A DNA stretch of 64,000 nt from contig JAGFBZ010000734.1 in the NCBI GenBank assembly GCA_018398805.1, positions 1 through 64,000 on the forward strand, in the 5' to 3' direction. The position numbers and the translations under genes are program-made. Source of the DNA: Hirundichthys speculiger. Taxonomy: Eukaryota > Chordata > Actinopteri > Beloniformes > Exocoetidae. A model generated the notes under the pieces. It saw only the letters and a program-made list of their open reading frames with translations, ran no database searches and was not told the origin of the DNA. Below, piece by piece: positions 1 to 19,140 of this stretch. Numbering within the stretch: position 1 is the first letter of the stretch; each line of letters opens with the position of its first letter.

Positions 1-341
1 CATGTTTGTTGCTCTAGAAATGATTCTGTACCTTCTGCCAACTGCTCTGCACTGGCTGTGTGACTTTTTTCTATAATAGTTGTTCAATAAAAAGTTGTTT
101 TATGAATAACCTTATTGCCTTCATCATATCTTTATTTTTCCAAAAATGATATGTGAAACATAGGGGTTGTCTTTTAATCAGTCGTCCTATATTCAGGCCA
201 ATACAGTGTGTACTTGTGTAATTTTGTTTGCACTGTGTGCACTTTCCTGTTGCTTTAACTATATAAATTTCCCTGTTGTGGGATAAATAAAGGATTATCT
301 TAATTTTATTTTATCATAGATAACACCTTTCTTACAAGGTC

Positions 342-343
<2 letters not shown>
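1..343. other. Non-coding; retroposon 3'-tail-like stretch
   Basis: I see no supported gene here. Around 240-315 the sequence has a short inverted TTTCCC...GGGA motif followed by an ATAAATAAAGGATTATCTTA-type end. This resembles the 3' tail of a common fish non-LTR retroposon. The family cannot be named from this fragment. Confidence 0.35.

Positions 344-412
<69 letters not shown>
344..412. repeat. (TA)n microsatellite
   Basis: About 34 uninterrupted TA dinucleotides. Simple repeat, seen directly. Confidence 0.98.
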
Positions 413-416
<4 letters not shown>

Positions 417-458
417 TTGGCTCCAGTAACATATGATTTAAGTAACATACTTTGAAAT

Positions 459-629
459 TTAATAAGAATTGATGCTGAAGATGAACACTCTGAACTTGGG
501 TACTGTTTCAGACGTGTCCATCACCACAATCTCCTCCGCAGGCTCCGGAACCCACTTTGTGACCATCCCCGACATCTCAGGGATCATCCTTAAACGTCTA
601 CGAGCGTTCGAGCGATCCGCTGACATCAT
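459..629 (-). CDS. Small unrecognised ORF, 56 aa
   Basis: A minus-strand ORF begins with two ATG codons (627-629 is the outer one) and ends in TAA at 459-461. The product is 56 residues, with an arginine-rich N-terminus and an acidic middle (EPAEEIVVMD). It lies downstream of, and on the same strand as, the larger ORF at 826-1452. The two are about 200 nt apart, and the gap contains CCAAT-like and A/T-rich motifs. I recognise no family. It may be part of one unit with the larger ORF, as a second exon or second cistron, or it may be chance. No signal peptide or membrane segment is seen. Confidence 0.3.
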   Translation of the reverse strand: MMSADRSNARRRLRMIPEMSGMVTKWVPEPAEEIVVMDTSETVPKFRVFIFSINSY

Positions 630-825
630 GGTTTCTTCCTTCTTTCAATAGCGATCGGTGTAAGAGTGGAGTTTTAACGGTCTGGATGAAGGAGAGGCTC
701 TTTAAAAACAGTTTCTGTGATAGGTGTGGTTCTGGTTGACCACTAGGGGGTGGTTAAGGCGTGACCAATGGGAGGGGGAAAACCATAACGAAAGGGATTG
801 GCTAAGGTCTGACGAGGGGGCCTGG

Positions 826-1452
826 TTAAGGCGTGGTCTGTAAGGAGAGCGTTTTCCTCAGCACTAAAGCATTATCCCAATCCTGACAGCCGTGGAAGAG
901 GGAGGTGATTTTTTCAGAAAACTCCTCCATCTTCTCGAACCATGCAGCTAAAGGAATAGCGAGCAGAGTACGAAAAATTCCACAATCCGAATTGAAAAGA
1001 TCAAGGACAAAGTACTTTGCAGTAACATCGTATGTGGCGCGGAAAAACCATTGGTTTGTACCCGAGGTTTTTGTGAGCCAGACTGCCTTAAATGTTGTTC
1101 CTGTCCGAGAACATCGAAGCTTTACAAGATTCTTCAGATTCACCATACTAAGAACATCCCAATCATTGGAGGACAAGACCGCCACATTGGTCCCTGGAAG
1201 TCCCCCTTCTTCAACCTGAGAGAGACAGAGTTCCCCCGTCTCGTAGTTGAAGATGTAGCCCCAGCTACCACGCATTCCAAAGGGTTCCAATGACCAATCC
1301 TCTCGCAGACAGCTCTGTGGTGATGCCTGAATTCGCCGTACGTATAACACAGTTTTCTCTGTAACACCCGTATTGCAATCCAACTCTTGTATGATTGTTA
1401 CGGGTGTCTCATTAATGACCCGCGTCTGATCGTGAGGCATCGGTACTGACAT
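826..1452 (-). CDS. Unrecognised intact ORF, 208 aa
   Basis: A long single-exon minus-strand frame. The first ATG is at 1450-1452. The frame stays open six codons further upstream to a TTG, but that is not a likely start. The product has about 208 residues, composed like a real soluble globular protein: aromatic-rich and not repetitive. A central stretch near residues 55-80 reads GSWGYIFNYETGELCLSQ. Near the C-terminus is an amphipathic region containing IPLAAWFEKMEEF. There is no zinc finger, transposase triad, signal peptide or obvious membrane helix. I do not recognise the family. Flanking sequence includes a (TA)n run on one side and TCATAAAG-type tandem repeats on the other, so capture by an unknown mobile element or old viral integration is possible. 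No function is proposed. Confidence 0.45.
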   Translation of the reverse strand: MSVPMPHDQTRVINETPVTIIQELDCNTGVTEKTVLYVRRIQASPQSCLREDWSLEPFGMRGSWGYIFNYETGELCLSQVEEGGLPGTNVAVLSSNDWDVLSMVNLKNLVKLRCSRTGTTFKAVWLTKTSGTNQWFFRATYDVTAKYFVLDLFNSDCGIFRTLLAIPLAAWFEKMEEFSEKITSLFHGCQDWDNALVLRKTLSLQTTP

Positions 1453-1499
1453 CTTGAGTGTATACCGCAAGTATTCCGCAAATTATTTTAAGTTAGCCA

Positions 1500-1720
1500 T
1501 AAGGGGCGTTGTTTAACACACTAAAAACAGCTGTGGTTGCAATCGGAAAAACAGATGCGTAAGGATGGGTCATAAAGTCATAAAAAGGGTCATAAGGTCA
1601 TAAAGGGTCATAAACCTGTTGTTTAACACACTAAAACAGATGTGTAAGGATGGGTCATAAAGTCATAAAGGGTCATAAACCTGTCAAGTTTGACAATAAA
1701 ACTGTTGTTTAACACACTAA
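1500..1720. repeat. TCATAAAG-rich tandem repeat, left part
   Basis: An imperfect repeat of about 80-90 bp containing GTTGTTTAACACACTAAAA, ACAGATGTGTAAGGATGGG and several (G)TCATAAAG motifs. It is interrupted at 1720 by the Harbinger-type element and resumes at 3147. Confidence 0.75.
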
Positions 1721-1897
1721 GGGCCTGATTTACTAAGATCCTAAATAAAGAGTACTAAATTGCGTGTGCACTGAAAAAGTTTGCGCGTGCTGTTGTTGTG
1801 TGTTTTGCGGGTGATCAACTAAGAATGCTCGCGCAATTGATAACGGGTGCAAACCGCAGTATTTAAATGAGGTGTTGCGTGTCTTACGGTTTGCGCC

Positions 1898-2191
1898 ATG
1901 GAGAGTCTGGATGGAAAGCAGGATAGACGCAAGCGCAAAATGAAATTTGACGAGTTGGAGTTAGAGATATTAGTGGAAGAGGCAAATAAACACATTCATG
2001 AACTACAGCAAAGAAATTTAAACATTACCAAAAGAAACGCAATATGGGAGAAAATGTGCGATGGAATGAATGCAGTTGGTAAGACAAAAAGAACGGCAGA
2101 TGAGGTTAAAAGAAGGTGGCAAGATATAAGGCGAGGAACTAAAGAAAAAGTGGCCTTTAATAAAACTTCGGCAAACAAGACGGATGGTTAA
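1898..2191 (+). CDS. Myb/SANT-like DNA-binding protein of the Harbinger element
   Basis: An ORF of 97 codons starts at an ATG in ACGGTTTGCGCCATGGAG and sits 177 bp inside the left TIR. A basic leader (DRRKRKMKF) is followed by a helical Myb/SANT-like trihelix region, roughly residues 15-82. Its conserved pattern KRNAIWEKMCDGMNAVG then KRTADEVKRRWQDIRRGTK is typical of the Myb-like accessory protein of Harbinger transposons and of the NAIF1/MSANTD relatives. In that family the protein binds the element ends and helps the separate DDE nuclease into the nucleus. The usual protein is longer (about 250 aa or more), so this is an N-terminal domain cut short by a stop. Its partner nuclease is missing from this copy. 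Confidence 0.7.
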   Translation: MESLDGKQDRRKRKMKFDELELEILVEEANKHIHELQQRNLNITKRNAIWEKMCDGMNAVGKTKRTADEVKRRWQDIRRGTKEKVAFNKTSANKTDG

Positions 2192-2354
2192 GTGGCCGTT
2201 GAGAAGTTCAAGCCTCCATAACCGCGGAGCGCTGTCATGACGGAGATGCGTCTCTGCGCGCAGCTGTGGCATCAATGAGTGGAGCTGTGGCTGGAGCCGA
2301 CTCGTCCTCACACACTACTCATTCGTAAAAAAAGTATATGTTTTTTCATAAAAT

Positions 2355-2470
2355 CCATCCATCCATCCATTAGCTTCCGCTTATCCGAAGTCGGGTCGCT
2401 GGGGCAGCAGCTTCAGATGTCCAGATCCCCCGGCCGCTTCCACCAGCTCCTCTGGGAGAATCCCGAGGCG
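2355..2470 (-). mobile_element. 5'-truncated RTE (Rex3-like) LINE fragment
   Basis: A 116-bp segment starts with (CATC)n, the reverse of a GATG tail, followed by the widely dispersed fish sequence AGCTTCCGCTTATCCGAAGT. It is flanked by a perfect 13-bp target duplication TTTTTCATAAAAT (2342-2354 and 2471-2483). A GATG-repeat tail is the hallmark of Rex3/RTE-clade LINEs. The insertion is on the minus strand and inside the Harbinger element, so it is younger than that element. Confidence 0.8.
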
Positions 2471-3146
2471 TTTTTCATAAAATGATGTGGAAATAACCCA
2501 TTTTATTACAACTGAAATTGTGCTTGGGAGGAGTATTTTCACCGGACATTTTGACTGGAGAGATTATAAAATCCCGGACTTCCGCATATTTTACCAGACA
2601 AAGTCCAGCAATTACCAGACAACGGAAACCCTGGTGCCTCCTGTGGCAACCTTTTGCTGAATAATACTCGATTTAACATTCAAATAAAATATTTCTCCTT
2701 TTGCATGTGCAAACAAATTTACACGAGTCCGAAAGACTCTCTCTCTGCGTATTCTTTGATTTTGGCGATGTCGCCTCCTTGCCACAATAACAGCAGCCAT
2801 CGGTGCGTAATGCTGGACAGAATAGCACCTTCCTTTCGAACGTACTAAATACAGACGCAATCACAATCCCCGCAATTACTTTCAGGGTTGGTAAATCTCA
2901 TTGCGTGTGGTAAATGGACCTATTTGCATTTTCCCCTCCCAGTATTTTGCGCTTTCTGGCGGGTACGCCCCATATTGATTATTCATCAGGGCAAAAGTAC
3001 TAAATGAACAGCGTGTGCTATTTTGCTGATTTGAGAGGCGCAGTCCTCTTTGCACGCTGTTAGTAGATCAGATTGCGCATTGGTTTGCGGGTGGTGTCAA
3101 GTTTGCACACGTTTTTACGCACGCAAACCTTTAGTAAATCAGGCCC

Positions 3147-3350
3147 TTAAACAGATGTGTAAGGATGGGTCATAAAGTCATAAAGGGTCATAAACCTGTC
3201 AAGTTTGACAATAAAACTGTCAAGTTTGACAATAAAACTGTTGTTTAACGCCCGGAAACAGATCTGGTGAGGGTCATAAAGTCATAAAATCATTAAAGGG
3301 TCATGAAAGGTCATAAAGGTCATGAAAGGTCAAAAAGGGGTAATAAAACT
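3147..3350. repeat. TCATAAAG-rich tandem repeat, right part
   Basis: Continuation of the 1500-1720 repeat after the Harbinger insertion. It includes two adjacent copies of GTCAAGTTTGACAATAAAACT and decays into GGTCATAAAGGTCATGAAAGG. Confidence 0.7.
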
Positions 3351-3358
3351 GTCACCGA

Positions 3359-3517
3359 GATTGAAGGAACTTGGTTATTCTCTCTTATACTCATCAGGGC
3401 AAGTCCATTTAAACGCTCCTGAGATATGGTGGATCTCAGGTATGTTTTGATGAGCTTCAATTTGGAGAAGCTCCTCTCTGCAGCAGCAACTGTCACAGCA
3501 GTGGTGTAGCTGGGCTG
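3359..3517 (-). pseudogene. hAT transposase C-terminal dimerisation domain fragment
   Basis: The minus strand reads an open frame of about 50 codons, containing VTVAAAERSFSKLKLIKTYL, then RSTISQERLNGLALMSIREN. The xxAAERSFSKLKLIKTYLR...RLxxLxxMSI pattern is the conserved C-terminal dimerisation (hATC) domain of hAT transposases of the ZMYM1-like group. The rest of the transposase is not recognisable, so this is a remnant. A hAT-type terminus at 5500-5656 is in the right place and orientation to be the 5' end of the same element, with later insertions between them. Confidence 0.75.
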
Positions 3518-3936
3518 TATTCCATATGGGTTTTGAGGTCAAAGGGGCCCGACATTGCACACGCGAATAGAGGACAGAAAAAAGTCAAAAAAGTAAGGAA
3601 TAAGTAAGCCAGGAATAGACCATGACAGTGATTAGAATTGCAATAGCTGCTTGTTTTATTGCCATCCATTCCCACCCTTTCCCTACTTTCTCTCATTCCC
3701 ACCCTACTGCTGACCGCCATCTCCTCAGCATCCAGTGCCGCCTCATCATTATGCTGCTCTTCCTCAATATATCCTTAATAATAATAATAATAATATTAAT
3801 AGTAAAGCCTATTGATTTTATTTTTAATTGACCAAGAAAATTAATGATTTGTAATGCATGTAACTTTGTACTCATGTAATCATGTAATCTTTAATGTTCT
3901 GTCTGTGCCCTGATCACACCCAAAAAACCAACACTA

Positions 3937-4302
3937 CAGTCATGGAAAAAATTATTAGACCACCCTTGTTTTCTTCAGTTTCTTGTTCATTTTATTGCCT
4001 GGTACAACTAAAGGTACATTTGTTTGGACAAACATAACGATAACCACAAAGATTGCTCATAAGAGTTTTATTTAAGAGCTGATATCTTACAATTTTCTAT
4101 GGTTTTCTTGATTATAACCTAAATCACTTAAGTTTTTACATCAATAGCTATGGCGTTGTACTGCCAAAAACACTGCTTTTATGCATTCAGTGTTTTCTTT
4201 TCTGTCTGTTTTAGTCACATGATGACGTTTAGTGGTACCAGGTATTAAAATGAACAAGAAAGTGAAGAAAAAATGGTGGTCTAATAATTTTTTCCATGAC
4301 TG
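3937..4302. mobile_element. Tc1/mariner-type MITE, 366 bp
   Basis: Perfect inverted repeats of about 28 bp (CAGTCATGGAAAAAATTATT at 3937-3956 and its complement at 4283-4302), bounded by TA at 3935-3936 and 4303-4304. There is no coding capacity. The TA target and size fit a Tc1/mariner-mobilised miniature element. Confidence 0.9.
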
Positions 4303-4321
4303 TATATGCAAAGTCTCAGGT

Positions 4322-4445
4322 AGGGTTGTCACAATACCAGAATTTCCGTAGTCAATACCAATACTAGCAAATTTCCATGATTCTCAATACTCTATTCGAT
4401 ACCACAACTGAAAAAAAGCATGTGCTTCTAAAATCATTGGGCTAC
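4322..4445. repeat. hAT-like terminal fragment
   Basis: GGTAGGGTTGTCACAATACC followed by AATACC/ATACTC direct motifs resembles the ends of a widespread fish hAT-type element. Only one end is recognised. Confidence 0.35.
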
Positions 4446-4887
4446 TTTATTAAATAATAATAATAATAGACCTAATAATGATAATAACAACAACAATAGG
4501 CTAATTATAACAACTGACACATCAAACTTGTTTTTAGGCTAAGCTGCTCTTAAACAACTTCTCAGGCAGAAACATGAGGTAAATAGTAAATAGTAAATAT
4601 GCCTCCACACAAACAGGAAGTCTTGTAGTCATTATTATTCTCCTTGTAGTTCAATGACAGAACTGTTGTTCTCATTCACTCACTTTCAGGCTGTTTCCAC
4701 TGACTGCTGTAAACTTATTGTTTCATTCTTCAGCTACGTTTTATATATTCACACACGTTTGTTTTGTCTCTGCTCCAAACCATGGGTGTATTATGGTCTA
4801 GATCCGCACCACTGTCAGAGCGTCTTGTTGCCATAACAACTGACCGGAGAGAGACACATGGCGCGTCATGTTTCTGGGCTTCAACTG

Positions 4888-5143
4888 TGGCTGTGGCCAC
4901 CAGGTTGGGTTACGTTCAGATTACTGGTAGTGTTGGTTCTTGTGACAACTCTAGTCTCCAGTCTGAGATCCTGACAGTGCCGTGTTCCAGCAGACAGGTG
5001 CTTGTTTACCTGCTGTGGCCGCCAGGTTGGGTCACGTTCAGATTACTGGTAGTGTTGGTTCTTGTCTCAACTCTAGTCTCCAGTCTGAGAGCATGATAGC
5101 GCCGTGTTCCAGCAGACAGGTGCTTGTTTCCCTGCTGTGGCCG
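4888..5143. repeat. 122-bp tandem duplication, about 2.1 copies
   Basis: CAGGTTGGGT(T/C)ACGTTCAGA recurs at 4901 and 5023, and GTGTTCCAGCAGACAGGTGC at 4982 and 5104. Both pairs are exactly 122 bp apart. The open frames across it are a consequence of the repeat. Confidence 0.85.
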
Positions 5144-5499
5144 TGCTGCTGCTCGGACCTGTGTCGTCCCTGGCCTGGCTGCTCCCGCCACCAGAGATCA
5201 CATCTGGCAATTTTGTGCATTTGGCACATAATCCTCGATTATTTTTTTTTCTTTTGCCCTACGTTTATCTGCTCCACACATCTGTTTTTCTGGTGGCTTC
5301 TTTCTTTTCAGCATCTCCTCTACCTTGCTTTTTTCTTTTTTTGCCAGAAAAATAACGGTCGCCGTCTGAGTGGCTGAGCCAATCACATTCAATAGACACA
5401 TGGATCAGTTCAAACGTCACATGCTCTTGCTCACACATAATTTAGGAACATGTCACTGTTTATTTATTCGTAATGTTAATATGTACGTTTTTTCTAAAC

Positions 5500-5656
5500 A
5501 AAAAACACTAAGTGAGGGCGCCAGTGTGCATAGAAAATTATTATTTTATCATTATTTTCCCTCAAGACCAAGGGGGACTGGCGGCGTGGCGGCGCCCCTC
5601 CAGCAGATGGCACCCTAGGCGGCCGCCTATATCGCCTATGCCAAGAGCCGGCCCTG
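5500..5656 (-). mobile_element. hAT-type element terminus
   Basis: The segment ending in GCCAAGAGCCGGCCCTG at 5656 is the mirror of CAGGGCCGGC, a hAT terminus found near GGCGGCCGCCTA and GGCGCC motifs in fish hAT elements. The sequence right after it (TCTACCAC, 5657-5664) continues into a repeat also present, uninterrupted, near 54774. This marks a true insertion junction. The opposite end is not visible. Confidence 0.6.
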
Positions 5657-5838
5657 TCTACCACCTACAGTACCTGTAGTAGCTACTGCTGTGGCAGTTA
5701 TCACTCCGAGGCGGTATTATTATTTTTTTAATAACGCGGGTTAAAATACGGGAGATTTACGGAAAAAATACTAATACGGAAGGACGGTGGCAGAGAAGAG
5801 TAAAATACGGGACTTTCCCGGCCTACTTGACAGGTATG
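5657..5838. mobile_element. Partial copy of the 54053-54970 TIR element
   Basis: ACCTACAGTACCTGTAGTAG, then GGTTAAAATACGGGAG and finally TTGACAGGTATG (5827-5838) match the right third of the 918-bp element at 54053-54970. The left end is lost beyond the hAT insertion point at 5656. Confidence 0.7.
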
Positions 5839-6965
5839 TACAGGTGGCTGCGTTTACACCAGTCCACAAAGTCATCGATGACTGACCTGTTCTCCAGCTC
5901 ATTCTCCTCACTCACACAGCCAAACAATGGTTGAGACATCACTGATCTCCTGGAGACAACAGCTGCTGGTGATGTATGTGAAGTCTGAAGGATAAAGTGT
6001 GAAGAGGAGTGGAGAGAGTACCGTTCCCTGAGAGGTCCCGGTGCTCCAGACCACCACCTCATACGCAGCCTCACGTGCTGCAGACTGTTGGTGAGGTGGT
6101 CAATGGTCCATGCTGCCCGCTGTCCATCCAACCCCCCTTCCCCCCAGCTTCTCTTGCAGAACGCCCGGCTGAATGGTATTGAAAGCGCTTGAAAAGTCAG
6201 AAAGACTCTGGAGGTCTCCAGGTGAGTCAGCGCCCGGTTCAGCGCCATCCACCTCAACGTTTGGCCTGTTGGCAAACTGCAGTGGTCCATTGCTGTGTTC
6301 ACCACAGAGTGAGGGTGGCTGAGGATGAGCCTCTCCATTGTCTTCACCAGGTCAGAGCAAAAGATCCATCATGGTTTGGCTCCATCTGGAACCACACAGG
6401 AGGTCTCCACAGGACAGGCCAGTGCCTTTCTCTGTTTGTGTGTCAACTGGTTCCTATTCACTGTAATCTCAGCAGATAATTTGTCAAAATAAAAACGCTT
6501 CCTGCACAGTACCTGCACTTTCACAGGTCATATGGTGTCGTCTGTGATGCTGCAGGTCAGGCCGTCCATGTTATCCCCACGGGAGCTGCAGAGTCTCCCA
6601 GTCTGTGGTCTGGAGACAGTCAGTCCTCACTGGCCTCATCAGTCCAGACTTTCACAGACTCTCTTCTCACCCAGGGTGTGTATTCAGGGAGCAGATGTAC
6701 TAGTCTGTGATCAGACGTCCAAGCAGGGGGACAGGGGTGGAGATGTATTTGACATTAGCATTCAGCAGGTCCAGCTTCATTCCCTGGTGCAGCACTGCCA
6801 CTGGAGGAGGGTGAGGTCTGATTAAAGCCCCCACTGATCAGCAGAGGGCCTGTGGCTGTCGAGTCTGCATTCGAGCCACTGCACTGTGAAGCAGCTCACG
6901 CACAGCTGCTGCACCGGCCGAGGGAGGGCTGTGCACATTAAACACAATAGCACGGAGAAGGAGTG
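5839..6965 (-). pseudogene. Decayed Rex1-like LINE: endonuclease and reverse transcriptase parts
   Basis: Read on the minus strand, 6960-6540 holds an apurinic-type endonuclease remnant. It has LLISGGFNQT (the usual GDFN motif with D changed to G), then SDHRLVHLLPEYTP, the SDH catalytic motif of LINE endonucleases. From about 6347 to 5850 a reverse-transcriptase remnant follows: KTMERLILSHPHSVVNTAMD, RAAWTIDHLTNSLQHVRLR, and a C-terminal part with VSEENELENRSVIDDFVDWC. The order and wording match Rex1-type (CR1/L2 group) fish LINEs. Frameshifts, small deletions and lost catalytic residues make it dead. It abuts a TIR-element end on the left and a Tc1-like element on the right. Confidence 0.8.
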
Positions 6966-6973
6966 ATCACGTA

Positions 6974-8212
6974 CACCATGTTGCCAAAAGTATTGGCTCA
7001 CCTGCCTTGACTCTCACATGAGCTTTAGTTCATCTCATTCCTCATCAATATGAGGAATATGAGGAATATCCATCTTTGCAGCTAGAACAGCTTTAACTCT
7101 TCTGGGAAGGCTGTCCACAAGGTTTAGGAGTGTGTTTATGGGGGGTTTTGTCCATTCTTCCAGAAGAACATTTGTGAGGTCAAACACTGATGTTGGACCA
7201 GAAGGTCTGGTTCTCAGTCTCTGCTCTAATTCATCCCAAAGGTCTTCTATCAGGTTGAGGTCAGGACTCTGTGCAGGCCAGTCAAGTTCATCCACACCAG
7301 ACTCTGCCATCCATGTCTTTATGGACCTTGCTTTGTGCACTGGTGCACAGTCATGTTGAAGAGGAAGGGACCAGCTCCAAACTGGTCCCACAAAGTTGGG
7401 AGGATGGAATTGTCCAAAATGTCTTGGTGTGCTGAAGCATTCAGAGTTCCTTTCACTGGAACTAAGGGGCCAAGCCCAGCTCCTGAAAAACAACCCCACA
7501 CCATAACCCCCCCTCCACCAAACTTTACACTTGGATCAATGCAGTCAGACCAGTACCGTTCTCCTGGAAACCACCAAACCCAGACTCTTCCATCAGATTA
7601 CCAGATGGAGAAGTGTGATTCTTCACTCCAGAGAACGTTCCTCCACTGCTCTAGAGTCCAGTGGTGGCTGCTTTACTCCACTGCATCTGACGCTTTACAT
7701 TGCACTTGGTGATGTCTGGCTTGGATGCAGCTGCTCCACCATGGAAACCCATTCATGAAGCTTTCTGCTCTGCTGTTGAGCTAATCTGAAGGCCACATGA
7801 AGTCTGGAGGTCTGTAGTGATTGACTCTGCAGAAAGTTGGTGACCTCTTCTCACTATGTTCTTCATCATCCACTGACTCCGCCCCCTCAGTTTACCTGTC
7901 CTACCACTTCATGGCTGAGTTGCTGTCGTTTCCAAACACTTCCATTTCCTGATAATACAGCTGACAGTTGACTGTGGAATATGTAGGAGAGAGGAAATTT
8001 AACCACTGGATTTGTTGCACAGGTGTCATCCTATCACAGTTCCATGCTGGAATTCAGTGAGCTCCTGAGAGAGACCCATTCTTTCACAGATGTTTCTAGA
8101 AACAATCTGCATGTCTAGAAGATTAATTTATACACCTGTGGACATGGAAGAGACTGGAACACCTGATTCTGATCATCTGGATGGGTGAGCAAATACTTTT
8201 GGCAATATAGTT
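6974..8212 (-). mobile_element. Tc1-like transposon, copy 1 (full length)
   Basis: Terminal repeats TTGCCAAAAGTATTGGCTCACC (left) and GGTGAGCAAATACTTTTGGC (right) with TA at 6972-6973 and 8213-8214 bound a 1,239-bp element. The size is normal for the Tc1 superfamily. The transposase runs on the minus strand. The same family recurs at 46209-47186 and 59183-60164. Confidence 0.85.
7050..8030 (-). pseudogene. Tc1-like transposase, frameshifted
   Basis: The minus strand carries a DDE transposase of the Tc1 type in at least two frames. One frame (up to about 7370) has [20 protein letters not shown]. The next holds [17 protein letters not shown] (second catalytic D), then ELDWPAQSPDLNLIEDLWDE (catalytic E) and ends near PRRVKAVLAAK. 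In an active protein (about 340 aa) this would be one frame, so a frameshift near 7365 breaks the catalytic core. The N-terminal helix-turn-helix half (7700-8030) is more decayed. Confidence 0.8.
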
Positions 8213-8224
8213 TATTTCCAATCT

Positions 8225-8325
8225 CACCTCCTTTTCATTGGCTTACTGTTAAATCCAGGATGGAATTTAAAATTCTTCTCCTCATGTATAACACCCTTAA
8301 GAGCTGAGCTCCTTCTTGTTGTGTG
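8225..8325 (+). pseudogene. L2-type LINE C-terminal scrap
   Basis: The plus strand reads WLTVKSRMEFKILLLMYNTL. This matches the conserved L2/CR1 segment that follows the reverse transcriptase (LPVKSRIEFKILLLTYKAL-like). It ends in stops within 100 bp. Confidence 0.65.
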
Positions 8326-8651
8326 GTTCCTTGAGTTTTGAAAGGTTGAATGAGCTGCATGAGCTGACTGGCACCACCTGTGTACCAGTGACCTATAGGT
8401 GTCACGTGCTTAGCATTACTAGCACAGAGAAACTCTTCTATTAAAGCAAACTTCTGTGTCACGTGGAGCTCTGAAGGTATCATTCTTCTGTCCTGCACGT
8501 GCAGGACTGGGAAGTAATGACCTCGCTCACGGTCACCACCAAAGTCAAGGTTACGTGCATTTATGTGGCACAGACAACCAATGTTGACCACAGCATTTTA
8601 CATCCCAAAAAAAAACGGTCAAATTTAGAAAGAGAGATCAGTCTGCTTTAC

Positions 8652-19002
<10,351 letters not shown>

Positions 19003-19140
19003 CTGGACACACAAAAACACTTTTAATGATCAGCCTGATCCATCGGGTTCCCATTAAAGATCCCAAAACACTGAGACAATTTCACATGCAACTGTGCACA
19101 TTTCAGCCTTTCATTAACATTGATGATGACATGATTGAGG

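Larger units (their letters stand above)
1721..3146 (+). mobile_element. Harbinger-type non-autonomous DNA transposon
   Basis: The ends are perfect 16-bp terminal inverted repeats: GGGCCTGATTTACTAA at 1721-1736 and its complement at 3131-3146. Just inside both ends lie GCGTGTGC / GCACACG-type sub-repeats. Flanks are TAA and TTA, the TWA-type target of PIF/Harbinger with one mismatch. Sister repeats at 1620-1650 show the empty site, so the boundaries are well placed. The only coding capacity is a Myb-like ORF at 1898-2191. No DDE nuclease ORF is present, so the 1,426-bp copy cannot move by itself. It carries a nested RTE insertion at 2355-2470. Confidence 0.8.

Noticed and set aside
905..1367. 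Plus-strand and second-frame ORFs overlapping 826-1452
   Set aside because: Shadows of the longer minus-strand frame, with poorer composition and no better start.
5823..5838. Extension of the LINE frame into the TIR element
   Set aside because: The last residues of that frame fall in the TTGACAGGTATG terminus of another repeat, so the LINE ends before it.
7132..7359. Plus-strand ORFs inside Tc1 copies 1 and 3
   Set aside because: Antisense of the transposase; both copies show the same shadow frames.
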